The notes under the pieces: generated by a model | Told to the model about the DNA's origin: nothing | What the model saw: only the letters and a program-made list of their open reading frames with translations | Databases searched by the model: none | Made by a program: the position numbers and the translations under genes | In this document: positions 26,996 to 35,243 of the stretch, piece by piece | How positions within the stretch are numbered: the first letter of the stretch is position 1 | Layout: each line of letters begins with the position of its first letter | NCBI GenBank assembly: GCA_965204925.1 | Contig: OZ242021.1 | Span: forward strand, 1,054,001-1,118,000 | Length of the DNA: 64,000 bases | From: G963663315 sp965204925 | Lineage (GTDB): Bacteria > Pseudomonadota > Gammaproteobacteria > Arenicellales > Poriferihabitantaceae | Direction: 5' to 3'

Positions 26996-28396
26996 ATGAG
27001 TTCAGGAAATATCGTAGAAATCATCGGCGCGGTTGTAGATGTCCAGTTCCCCCGGGACACCGTGCCCAAAGTATATGAGGCGCTGAAAACAGATGAATCC
27101 GGCTTGACTCTGGAAGTGCAACAGCAAATGGGAGACGGTGTCGTGCGATGTATCGCCATGGGGTCTTCCGACGGCCTGAAACGCGGCCTCAGGATCAGCA
27201 ACACGGGCGCTCCCATATCGGTTCCCGTTGGAGAAGGTACGCTGGGGCGCATCATGGACGTGCTGGGCGAACCGGTCGATGAGCGCGGCGCTATCCGTTC
27301 GGACAAGCGCATGCCGATCCACCGTCCCGCCCCCACCTACGAGGAACAGGCAGCCAGCGTCGAGTTGCTCGAGACCGGCATCAAGGTTGTTGATCTGATT
27401 ATGCCGATTGCCAAAGGCGGCAAGATCGGCCTGTTCGGCGGCGCGGGCGTCGGTAAAACGGTTACCCTGCTGGAGTTGATCAACAATATCGCAACGGCCC
27501 ACAGTGGGCTGTCGGTATTTGCCGGGGTCGGGGAGCGTACCCGGGAAGGCAATGACTTCTATCACGAAATGCAGGAGGCGGGCGTGGTCAATATCGAACG
27601 CCCCGAACAGTCGAAGGTGGCCATGGTATACGGCCAGATGAACGAACCTCCCGGCAACCGGCTGCGGGTGGCATTATCCGGATTGACTATGGCCGAGTAT
27701 TTCCGTGACGAAGGCCGTGATGTCCTCATGTTTATCGACAACATCTATCGCTATACCCTGGCCGGGACCGAAGTTTCCGCGCTGCTCGGACGCATGCCTT
27801 CCGCGGTCGGTTATCAACCCACGCTGGCGGATGAGATGGGGGCGCTGCAAGAGCGCATTACCTCTACGAAAGACGGCTCGATTACCTCGTTCCAGGCCGT
27901 CTATGTGCCTGCGGATGACCTCACCGATCCATCGCCCGCCACCACATTCGCGCATCTTGACGCAACCCTCGTACTTTCCCGACAGGTCGCGGAGTTGGGT
28001 ATTTATCCGGCCGTCGACCCGCTGGATTCGACCTCGCGGCTACTCGACCCCCTCGTTATCGGCAACGAACATTACATGGCGGCGCGCGCTGTTCAGGGTA
28101 CGTTGCAACGCTACAAGGAATTGCAGGATATCATCGCGATCCTGGGCATGGATGAATTGTCGGAAGAGGACAAACAGGCGGTAGGGCGTGCGCGGCGTAT
28201 GCAGCGTTTCCTGTCCCAGCCATTCACCGTGGCGCAGACATTTACCGGGACGCCGGGCAAGTACGTGGCTTTGAAAGACACGATCAAGGCCTTCCAGGGT
28301 ATTGCCAACGGTGAGTACGATCATCTGCCGGAGCAAGCCTTCTACATGGTCGGCGGCATTGAGGAGGCAATTGAAAAAGCGAAACAGTTAAGCTGA
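26996..28396 (+). CDS. atpD: ATP synthase F1 subunit beta
   Basis: 466 residues, the catalytic subunit. It carries P-loop GGAGVGKT, catalytic Glu in GVGERTREGNDF, Walker B region DVLMFIDNIYRYTLAG and the alpha/beta signature PAVDPLDSTS. The DELSEEDK motif is the conserved DELSEED region contacting gamma and epsilon. Confidence 0.97.
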   Translation: MSSGNIVEIIGAVVDVQFPRDTVPKVYEALKTDESGLTLEVQQQMGDGVVRCIAMGSSDGLKRGLRISNTGAPISVPVGEGTLGRIMDVLGEPVDERGAIRSDKRMPIHRPAPTYEEQAASVELLETGIKVVDLIMPIAKGGKIGLFGGAGVGKTVTLLELINNIATAHSGLSVFAGVGERTREGNDFYHEMQEAGVVNIERPEQSKVAMVYGQMNEPPGNRLRVALSGLTMAEYFRDEGRDVLMFIDNIYRYTLAGTEVSALLGRMPSAVGYQPTLADEMGALQERITSTKDGSITSFQAVYVPADDLTDPSPATTFAHLDATLVLSRQVAELGIYPAVDPLDSTSRLLDPLVIGNEHYMAARAVQGTLQRYKELQDIIAILGMDELSEEDKQAVGRARRMQRFLSQPFTVAQTFTGTPGKYVALKDTIKAFQGIANGEYDHLPEQAFYMVGGIEEAIEKAKQLS

Positions 28397-28436
28397 ATCC
28401 GTTGCTCCGGTCCATATCAGGTTTAATGTGAAGTCA

Positions 28437-28859
28437 ATGGCTACGATACAAGTTGAAATCGTCAGCGCCGAGCAACCAGTCTGGAACGGTCAGGGGACGA
28501 TGGTGTTTGCTCCCGGGGTTCAGGGAGAGTTGGGCATTGCGCCGCGACACGCTCCACTGATTACCCGGCTTAAGGCTGGTGATGTGCGGGTTGAGCAGGA
28601 GAACGGCGAGCAGCTGTTTTTCTTTATTACGGGCGGACTGCTCGAAGTACAGCCGTATCTGGTTACAGTATTGTCGGATACGGCAATGCGGGCAGACGAA
28701 CTTGATGAGTCCGCCGCCCGCGAAGCGGTGAAAAAGGCGCAAGAGAAGCTGAAGGAAGCCGCGGCCGATGACCGAGATTATGCGGACATGAAAGCGGAAC
28801 TGGCGGCCTGGGCGGCTCAGATCCGGGCCATAGACAAACTGAAGAAGTTGCGCGACTGA
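28437..28859 (+). CDS. atpC: ATP synthase F1 subunit epsilon
   Basis: 140 residues. The N-terminal beta sandwich (TIQVEIVSAEQPVW, GELGIAPRHAPLITRL) and C-terminal helical hairpin give the regulatory inhibitor subunit. ATG at 28437 fits the family start better than the in-frame GTG nine bases before it. It is the last gene of the operon and runs convergent with the next gene 8 bases away. No obvious hairpin terminator lies in that gap. Confidence 0.94.
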   Translation: MATIQVEIVSAEQPVWNGQGTMVFAPGVQGELGIAPRHAPLITRLKAGDVRVEQENGEQLFFFITGGLLEVQPYLVTVLSDTAMRADELDESAAREAVKKAQEKLKEAAADDRDYADMKAELAAWAAQIRAIDKLKKLRD

Positions 28860-28867
28860 TACTCCGC

Positions 28868-29761
28868 TCAGCCCAAATCCTTTCTCGGCAGTCTCGTTAC
28901 CAGGCTTGACGTGTCATAGCGGTTTCCGCCGGCGGCCTGGATTTCGGCGTAGTAGCGATCAATAATGCGGGTGACAGGCAGGTCCGAGTCGTTGCGTTCG
29001 GCCTCTTCCATACACAGCCCCAGATCCTTTCTCATCCAGTCTACAGCGAAGCCGAAGTCGAACTCGTTGTTCAGCATGGTCTCATGCCGGTTGATCATCT
29101 GCCATGAGCTGGCCGCGCCTTTCGAGATGACATCGAAGACCTTCCTGCCGTCGAGCCCTGCATTGACAGCAAAAGCCAATCCCTCGGACAGCCCCTGAAC
29201 CACTCCGGCGACGCATATCTGGTTGACCATTTTGGTCAGTTGGCCGGCGCCGGACGCGCCCATTCGCAGGGCTGATCGCGCGTAGCAGTCTATAATCGGT
29301 TGTGCTCGGTCAAACACCGCCTCGTCGCCGCCGACCATGACCGTCAACACGCCGTTTTCGGCGCCCGACTGACCGCCGGAAACGGGGGCGTCAAGGAAGC
29401 CAAAATCATTTTTTCTGGCATGGTCGTACAGTTCCCGGGCGACATTGGCGGAAGCGGTTGTATGATCGACAAAAACAGCGCCGCGCCGGATCGAATGGAA
29501 TGCGCCGTCCGTACCGGTAGTGACACTGCGCAGGTCATCGTCATTACCGACGCAGCAAAACACGAAATCAGCGCCTGAAGCAGCCTCGGCGGGAGTCGAT
29601 ACACGGGCGCCGCCGTATTGTGCAACCCATTTTTCCGCTTTTGCCGTTGTCCGGTTGTAGACGCACACCGAGTGCCCCGCAGTTGCCAAGTGCCCGGCCA
29701 TTGGATACCCCATGACGCCAAGTCCGATAAAAGAGACGTTGATACTGTGCATGTCGACCAT
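28868..29761 (-). CDS. 3-hydroxyisobutyrate dehydrogenase-family NAD(P)-dependent beta-hydroxyacid dehydrogenase
   Basis: 297 residues. N-terminal dinucleotide motif FIGLGVMGYPMAGHL, substrate-binding VSGGQSGAENGVLTVMVGG and catalytic Lys in AGQLTKMVNQICVAGVVQGLSEG. The fold oxidises beta-hydroxy acids such as 3-hydroxyisobutyrate, or reduces tartronate semialdehyde (GarR). These cannot be told apart here. With glcDEF in the window a role in glyoxylate-derived tartronate semialdehyde reduction is possible, but the genes are 20 kb apart. ATG 29761 is chosen over an in-frame upstream extension without family match. Confidence 0.85.
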   Translation of the reverse strand: MVDMHSINVSFIGLGVMGYPMAGHLATAGHSVCVYNRTTAKAEKWVAQYGGARVSTPAEAASGADFVFCCVGNDDDLRSVTTGTDGAFHSIRRGAVFVDHTTASANVARELYDHARKNDFGFLDAPVSGGQSGAENGVLTVMVGGDEAVFDRAQPIIDCYARSALRMGASGAGQLTKMVNQICVAGVVQGLSEGLAFAVNAGLDGRKVFDVISKGAASSWQMINRHETMLNNEFDFGFAVDWMRKDLGLCMEEAERNDSDLPVTRIIDRYYAEIQAAGGNRYDTSSLVTRLPRKDLG

Positions 29762-29897
29762 TTGTTTCAATAGAAAGAAGGGCACGACCATAACCGAATT
29801 AGCGGCAGGAAGCAATCATAATGCCCCGATTCAGGATATATGGGTATGGATGTACGGGGCGCCCGGCCGCCATTGAAGCAACCTTGCGGCGCTTCTG

Positions 29898-30665
29898 CTA
29901 TTCCCCGTTCAAATCCCGGAAATACACTGCCAGTGAGGCAATCTCTTCGTCGGACAACCGGGAAGTGACCATCTGCATGGCTGCATGGCTGCGCTTCCCG
30001 TTCTTGTATGCGTGCAGGGCTATGACGAAATCATCGACCGGCCAATTTGTGATAGAGGGAATCCCTGCATATATTCCATCGCTGCGGTGACAGGTTGTGC
30101 ATTCACTCGCCAGCCAGGCGCCGTATTGCGGATTTCCTGGGACCAGCAGAATGTCCGGGTCGAGACCATATTCAGCCGCTGTCGCTGTTGGTTGTGTCTC
30201 GGGGGCCTGATCGAGGGAACCGGAAAACGTACGCAGCCAGGACAGCAGGTCCGACCGATCGCCGGCTGACTGCATGCCATCGAAACTCATCCGTGTCTGT
30301 GCCACCACCGTTGCCGGATTTGCCAGAAAGGCATCCAGTGTCTGCCCGGTCCAGACCAGACCGTTCGACCCGGCGTCGCGGAGCGCGCGGGAATACGGAA
30401 AATTCCCGAGCGAACCGGCCGCGCGCCCAAAGACTCTGTTCAAATGCGGCCCAATCCGGTGCCCTGCGCCCTGCCCTGTCTGATGGCAATGCCTGCATTG
30501 CTGGTAGAGTTCAGCCCCGCGCCTCGCATCCGCGCTCCACGCGCCCACTGCCGTGAGTGCGCTCAGCGCCGCCAGCGCTACGGCGACCAGCAGGGCGCCG
30601 CAACGTATGCCGTTTTGATGTTCGCTCTGTTGTTTGCCCGTGACTCTGTCCCGGTTATGTTTCAT
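29898..30665 (-). CDS. Periplasmic di-heme cytochrome c (two fused class I domains)
   Basis: 255 residues with a membrane-spanning or signal helix (about residues 22-42). The first heme site is CRHCH (residues 57-61) in a domain with GHRIGPHLNRVFGR and NFPYSRAL, like cytochrome c2/c550. The second is CTTCH near residue 183, with GIPSITNWPVDDFVIALHAYKNGKR as in the cytochrome subunit of flavocytochrome c sulfide dehydrogenase. It probably shuttles electrons in the periplasm, partner unknown. The ATG at 30665 places the signal segment correctly. The frame extends 195 bases upstream into the next gene. Confidence 0.8.
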   Translation of the reverse strand: MKHNRDRVTGKQQSEHQNGIRCGALLVAVALAALSALTAVGAWSADARRGAELYQQCRHCHQTGQGAGHRIGPHLNRVFGRAAGSLGNFPYSRALRDAGSNGLVWTGQTLDAFLANPATVVAQTRMSFDGMQSAGDRSDLLSWLRTFSGSLDQAPETQPTATAAEYGLDPDILLVPGNPQYGAWLASECTTCHRSDGIYAGIPSITNWPVDDFVIALHAYKNGKRSHAAMQMVTSRLSDEEIASLAVYFRDLNGE

Positions 30666-30730
30666 CTGTCTGCCGGGTCCGTAACCGGTTTTATCGAACC
30701 TCGCCAGCGAATAATAGCACGGCATATCAT

Positions 30731-31432
30731 TCAGCCGCCAAACCGGGCTGCCATACTTGTGTAAAAAGCCGCCATGTGAAAGCGGGCATGGCCGGGCCGA
30801 TAGCGGAACTGCAATCCTTGCGGGCAGGCCAGTCTGGCTGTGCAGCCCCGGTTTGAACACGAATTTTGCCGATCTGCCTTAAGGTAGCTGTAACATCGCC
30901 CGACATCATAATGCTGTCCGTCAAAGGCGCCGACCGGGCAACTGTCCAGGCACGGCTGATCGGGACAGGTTGCACATATATCCTGACCCGCTCCGATTGC
31001 GGATTCGACCATGCCGTCCGGCACGTTCGGGAAAGCGACGGCAAACCGGTATGCATGCCAAAGGCCGTACTGCGGATGAATGAGCATGCCGAGTTTCGAG
31101 GGGTGCAGCGCTTCCGACCTTGAAGCCCACTGCAGAAACGGCCGGTACGGCGGTTCACCAAACGGAAACAGCGCCAGACCGCCGAATCGGTCTGCGGTTT
31201 GATTGCCGATTCTTTCACTCCAGCGATTCAATGGGTGCGGTTCCCCGTCAGCGTACTCTGCGGACGCCGCGAAACATTTCCACAGGGAAGACCCCGCATT
31301 ACCGAATAAAACGAGCGATCGTGCGGCATCGGTTCCGATGTCAGGCACATTATCCTGCCCGGTAACAGCAAAACCGCCACGCGTAACCAGCCCGTACTGG
31401 CTGGCGTAATCCACCAGGTCATTGAACATCAT
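30731..31432 (-). CDS. 4Fe-4S ferredoxin-type protein
   Basis: 233 residues. The C-terminal third has two cysteine clusters: C-x2-C-x4-C-x3-CP (CATCPDQPCLDSCP) and a more irregular set (CYSYLKADRQNSCSNRGC, then ACP), consistent with one or two 4Fe-4S clusters in a QueG-like arrangement. The N-terminal region (LVTRGGFAVTG, SLVLFGNAGSSLW) is otherwise unassigned. It is divergent from the tmpA-like gene with 69 bases between starts and upstream of the di-heme cytochrome in the same direction, so a small redox unit is possible. Confidence 0.7.
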   Translation of the reverse strand: MMFNDLVDYASQYGLVTRGGFAVTGQDNVPDIGTDAARSLVLFGNAGSSLWKCFAASAEYADGEPHPLNRWSERIGNQTADRFGGLALFPFGEPPYRPFLQWASRSEALHPSKLGMLIHPQYGLWHAYRFAVAFPNVPDGMVESAIGAGQDICATCPDQPCLDSCPVGAFDGQHYDVGRCYSYLKADRQNSCSNRGCTARLACPQGLQFRYRPGHARFHMAAFYTSMAARFGG

Positions 31433-31501
31433 GGCAGGTTTCGATGTTAATATAGGCCACTTTTTGGAAAATCCCGACCGCGTGCACATTACCACAAAAT
31501 C

Positions 31502-32722
31502 ATGCACAATTTTGATCCGGACATGTCTTCTGCCAGACAGCAGGCGAGCGCCCCGAAATCGGGCCTGCCGAGACTGAACCTGCTTGAGCAGGGCCGTATA
31601 CTTGAGGTGTGCCGGCTGGAGAGTTGCAGTCGTTTTCACGCGGTATGGCTGCGGGACAACGGACAGAGCGCCAACACGCGAGACCCGTCCAACCATCAGA
31701 AACTGGTTACCCTGCAGGATATTCCCGAAAATACCACACTGGAATCGGCTTCAATCAATGCTGAAAACCAGTTGCAGCTGCGCTTTCGACCGGATCAGTG
31801 GCGTACGGTAATTGATATCGACTGGCTCTGGCAGAATCGTTATGATCGTCCATCCGACCGTGAGCCGGGCGGCTGCGGCCGTCTTTTGCCAGAGAACGTT
31901 TCCACCTGGGATGCGGCTCTGTCCACTTGCATTCCCGCCGTGTCCTGGACGGACGCGAAATCCAGCCCCGAAGCGCTGCTTGACTGGTTATCCGCAGTGG
32001 ATCGTTACGGCGTTGCCATTATGAATGATCTCCCGCAGAAAAACGCAGCGATACTGGATGTGATCGGATTGTTCGGCTATGTACGTGAAACGAATTATGG
32101 CGCTTTCTTCGAAATACGATCCGAAATCAACCCGATCAATCTGGCTTATACCTGCAAGAGCCTTGAGGTTCATACCGACAATCCCTACCGCAACCCGGCG
32201 CCCGGCTTGCAGTTTTTCGGGTGTCTTGAAAACAGCGCCGATGGCGGTGAGTCTGTGCTTGTTGATGGATTCAAAATCGCCGAAATTCTAAAGTGGGAGA
32301 ATGCGTCCCGGTTTGATACGCTGTGCAGATACAATGCCCGTTTCGAATACCGCGGCAGCGAGGACGCGCATCTGGTTGCGTACCGGCCGATCCTTGCGAC
32401 CGATGTCAATGGGCAACTCTGCGCCGTCCATTTCAACAATCGATCGTCTGACGCCGCGACCGACATCCCGTTCGCTGAGATGGAGACCTGGTATCAGGCC
32501 TGTCGGAGGTTCGGCGAATTGGCAGGCGAACCTCGTCTTCAGGTTATATTCAAACTGGCTCCCGGCCAGTTGTTTGTTACCGACAATACCCGGGTATTGC
32601 ACGGCAGAAAGGGGTTTTCCGGGACGGGGAAGCGGTGGATGCAAGGGGCGTACGCTGACCGGGACAGTCTGCAAAGCAAGATCCGCGTGTTGAAAAAACA
32701 GTTGAAAAACAGCCGGTTATGA
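31502..32722 (+). CDS. tmpA: Fe(II)/2-oxoglutarate oxygenase, TmpA-like (gamma-butyrobetaine hydroxylase family)
   Basis: 406 residues. An N-terminal small domain with HAVWLRDN, as in gamma-butyrobetaine hydroxylases, is followed by a TauD-type double-stranded beta helix. The iron ligands are His and Asp in EVHTDNPYR and the distal His in NTRVLHGRKGF. Taken alone it would be called gamma-butyrobetaine dioxygenase. The 4-base overlap with a PhnZ-type HD oxygenase instead matches the known TmpA-TmpB pair, in which TmpA hydroxylates 2-(trimethylammonio)ethylphosphonate at C1. One difference: the usual WLRDNC Cys is Gly-Gln here, so zinc binding may be altered. Confidence 0.75.
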   Translation: MHNFDPDMSSARQQASAPKSGLPRLNLLEQGRILEVCRLESCSRFHAVWLRDNGQSANTRDPSNHQKLVTLQDIPENTTLESASINAENQLQLRFRPDQWRTVIDIDWLWQNRYDRPSDREPGGCGRLLPENVSTWDAALSTCIPAVSWTDAKSSPEALLDWLSAVDRYGVAIMNDLPQKNAAILDVIGLFGYVRETNYGAFFEIRSEINPINLAYTCKSLEVHTDNPYRNPAPGLQFFGCLENSADGGESVLVDGFKIAEILKWENASRFDTLCRYNARFEYRGSEDAHLVAYRPILATDVNGQLCAVHFNNRSSDAATDIPFAEMETWYQACRRFGELAGEPRLQVIFKLAPGQLFVTDNTRVLHGRKGFSGTGKRWMQGAYADRDSLQSKIRVLKKQLKNSRL

Positions 32723-33342
32723 CTATGAAACAAGATTGCGCAGAGCACGTCGACCATGACAATATAGTTGCCTTTCTGACCGATATTTTTAATCGCAAGG
32801 GCGCTGATTCCTACCTGGGAGAAGGAGTGACGATGTCCGCGCATATGCTTCAGGCCGCTCAAAATGCACAACACGCCGGTGAATCCAATGCCATCATCGC
32901 CGCCGCCCTGTTGCATGATGTCGGCCATTACACCGGAGAATTTCCGGAAAACTATATTGACCTTGGCCTTGATAATTGTCATGAATCCATGGGGGCGGAA
33001 ATTCTGGCGAAATTTTTTCCTGAGGAGGTCACGCAACCGGTCAGATGGCATGTTGCGGCGAAAAGGTATCTGTGTGCCGTGGAACCTGATTATTTTTCCG
33101 GGTTATCCGAAGCCTCCGTGAAAACCCTTGAACTTCAGGGCGGCCCGATGAATGCGCAGGAAATCCGGGAATTTGAAAAAAATCCGCATTTGCAGGCTAT
33201 TGTGCGGGTCAGACGCTATGACGACGCGGGCAAAATTCCCGGAAAGACCACGCCCGCGCTTGGTCATTATATGAATATCGTCCAGCAGGTACTGGACTCG
33301 ATTCCTCGCCGCTCTGTGCTGATTCGAGTCACTGTGCCGTGA
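32719..33342 (+). CDS. tmpB: HD-domain mixed-valent diiron oxygenase, TmpB/PhnZ-like
   Basis: 207 residues. Metal ligands of the PhnZ/MIOX type are visible: His42, His66-Asp67 (LLHDVGHYTGE), His88, His111 (RWHVAAKRYLC) and Asp168 or 169 (RRYDDAGK). Tyr32 and Glu35 (YLGE) match the Tyr/Glu pair PhnZ uses to cap its second iron. Such enzymes cleave the C-P bond of 1-hydroxyphosphonates with O2. With TmpA the predicted products are glycine betaine and phosphate. Start ATG overlaps the tmpA stop by 4 bases, so translation is coupled. Substrate choice between 2-aminoethyl- and trimethyl-type phosphonates rests on the partner. Confidence 0.78.
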   Translation: MTMKQDCAEHVDHDNIVAFLTDIFNRKGADSYLGEGVTMSAHMLQAAQNAQHAGESNAIIAAALLHDVGHYTGEFPENYIDLGLDNCHESMGAEILAKFFPEEVTQPVRWHVAAKRYLCAVEPDYFSGLSEASVKTLELQGGPMNAQEIREFEKNPHLQAIVRVRRYDDAGKIPGKTTPALGHYMNIVQQVLDSIPRRSVLIRVTVP

Positions 33343-33418
33343 TACAGGCGCCCCGCCGGGTCGCCCGGACGATAGCATATCGCAGTCCCCAGCGTCTCCG
33401 ACAGGTAGTGATTACCGG

Positions 33419-33985
33419 TCAGGTTTTTGCCAGTGTGACTCCTGTCTGACCCTGATATTTTCCTCCGCGGTCGGCGTAAGATGTCTCGCAAACCTCATCG
33501 GACTCGAAAAACAAAACCTGGGCGATGCCTTCGTTGGCGTAAATTTTCGCGGGCAGGGGGGTGGTATTCGAGCACTCCAGGGTCACATAACCTTCCCATT
33601 CCGGCTCAAACGGGGTCACATTGACGATGACCCCGCAGCGCGCGTACGTGCTCTTGCCCAGGCAAACCGTCAGCACGTTTCTCGGGATACGGAAATATTC
33701 TACCGTTCTCGCCAGCGCGAATGAATTGGGCGGGATAATGCAGACATCCCCGGTAAAGTCGACAAAGCTGTTTTCGTCAAACCGCTTCGGGTCGACAATG
33801 GCAGAATTGATATTGGTGAATATCTTGAACTCGTGGGAACAACGGATATCGTAACCATAACTGGATGTGCCGTAAGATATTCGTTTGCAACCGTTTGATT
33901 CGCGCACCTGTTGTGGTTCAAATGGCTCAATCATGCGATGGTTGCGCGCCATACGCCGAATCCATTTATCCGATTTAATGGACAC
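33419..33985 (-). CDS. dcd: dCTP deaminase
   Basis: 188 residues, the common length for the proteobacterial long form. It makes dUTP from dCTP in pyrimidine deoxynucleotide synthesis. Conserved elements are SYGTSSYGYDIRC, GDVCIIPPNSFALARTVEYF, GKSTYARCG and TPFEPEWEGYVTLE with the catalytic Glu. Start is GTG, 2 bases after the mrp stop, the usual mrp-dcd pairing. Confidence 0.95.
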   Translation of the reverse strand: MSIKSDKWIRRMARNHRMIEPFEPQQVRESNGCKRISYGTSSYGYDIRCSHEFKIFTNINSAIVDPKRFDENSFVDFTGDVCIIPPNSFALARTVEYFRIPRNVLTVCLGKSTYARCGVIVNVTPFEPEWEGYVTLECSNTTPLPAKIYANEGIAQVLFFESDEVCETSYADRGGKYQGQTGVTLAKT

Positions 33986-33987
33986 CC

Positions 33988-35061
33988 CTAGTTCTGCTGG
34001 ATAACAATATTGGGAAATTTCGAGCTGAAATCCTTTTTGCGCATGGCCAGTCTGGCGGCGGCATTACGCGCTATTTGCTTGTAATTGCGGGCGATTACGC
34101 CATCCGGGTCTGCAACCACAGTGGGCTTGCCCCCATCCGTGTTTTCCCGAATGCTCCGCTCCAGGGGCACATCGCCCAGATAATCCGTCCCGTATTGCTC
34201 TGCCATACTCTTGCCGCCGCCGCTTCCGAATATATGTTCTTCGTGCCCACAGCTGGAACAGATATGTGTGCTCATATTTTCGACTATGCCCAATACAGGG
34301 ATGTCCACTTTCTCGAACATTTTGTAAGCCTTGCGGGCATCCAGTAACGCGATATCCTGGGGAGTGGTGACAATGATGGAGCCGGAGACCGGCACCTTCT
34401 GCGCCAGCGTGAGCTGGGTATCCCCCGTTCCGGGCGGCATGTCGACAACCAGATAGTCGAGATCATCCCACTGGGTGTCCTTAAGCAGTTGTTCCAGCGC
34501 CTGGGTAACCATCGGGCCGCGCCAGATCATCGGTGATTCCTCATCAACCAGAAAGCCGATCGACATGGCCTGCAAATGGTAGCTGTTCATCGGTTCCAGG
34601 GTTTTGCCGTCCCTTGAGGTTGGCTGGCCGCTGACACCGAGCATTCTGGGTTGGCTCGGACCATAAATATCCGCGTCCAGAATGCCCACCCTGGCTCCTT
34701 CGGCGGACAACGCCAGAGCAAGATTGACGGACAGGGTGGATTTGCCGACGCCGCCCTTGCCGGAAGCCACCGCAATGATATTTTTCACATTCCTTAGTGG
34801 CTTGACTCCTTCCTGGACTTCGCGGGCGACGAGATTCGACGCGACCGTGACATTCGCTCCGGGTACCGCTTCCTCAATGCGTTTCTGCAGCTCCGGCTCC
34901 CAGCTTTTGGCCGGGTAGCCGAGAACGATGTGAATATGTATCGAAGCCCCGTTTATTTCGATTCGGTTGACCGACTTTCCGGAAACCAGACCGTTGCCGG
35001 TATGAGGGTCAATGATCCCTTCGAGAAGGGTTTCAACCGATTCCTTACTCATTGCTGTCAT
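33988..35061 (-). CDS. mrp: Iron-sulfur cluster carrier protein Mrp/ApbC
   Basis: 357 residues. An N-terminal DUF59-like segment precedes a deviant Walker ATPase with GKGGVGKSTLSVNLALAL and the cluster-binding CSSCGHEEHIFG (CxxC). It loads Fe-S clusters onto apo-proteins. The start is placed at ATG 35061 (MTAMSKESVE); the second ATG at 35052 is possible. It is divergent from metG, as in many gammaproteobacteria. Confidence 0.93.
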   Translation of the reverse strand: MTAMSKESVETLLEGIIDPHTGNGLVSGKSVNRIEINGASIHIHIVLGYPAKSWEPELQKRIEEAVPGANVTVASNLVAREVQEGVKPLRNVKNIIAVASGKGGVGKSTLSVNLALALSAEGARVGILDADIYGPSQPRMLGVSGQPTSRDGKTLEPMNSYHLQAMSIGFLVDEESPMIWRGPMVTQALEQLLKDTQWDDLDYLVVDMPPGTGDTQLTLAQKVPVSGSIIVTTPQDIALLDARKAYKMFEKVDIPVLGIVENMSTHICSSCGHEEHIFGSGGGKSMAEQYGTDYLGDVPLERSIRENTDGGKPTVVADPDGVIARNYKQIARNAAARLAMRKKDFSSKFPNIVIQQN

Positions 35062-35243
35062 GGCGCTGTAACCTGTTTGATAAATGCCGGTCCCGATTTT
35101 TTGCAGAGGGCGCAGTGTCGAGCCGGCATAACAGTACAAAAGATGGCGTCTGAACCCAACCGTTCAAGGGCAACATCAAATATAATCATTGTATCCCAAT
35201 ATGATCGTCTGCGGACGCAATTTTTCCAAAATCCAGGATTCCC

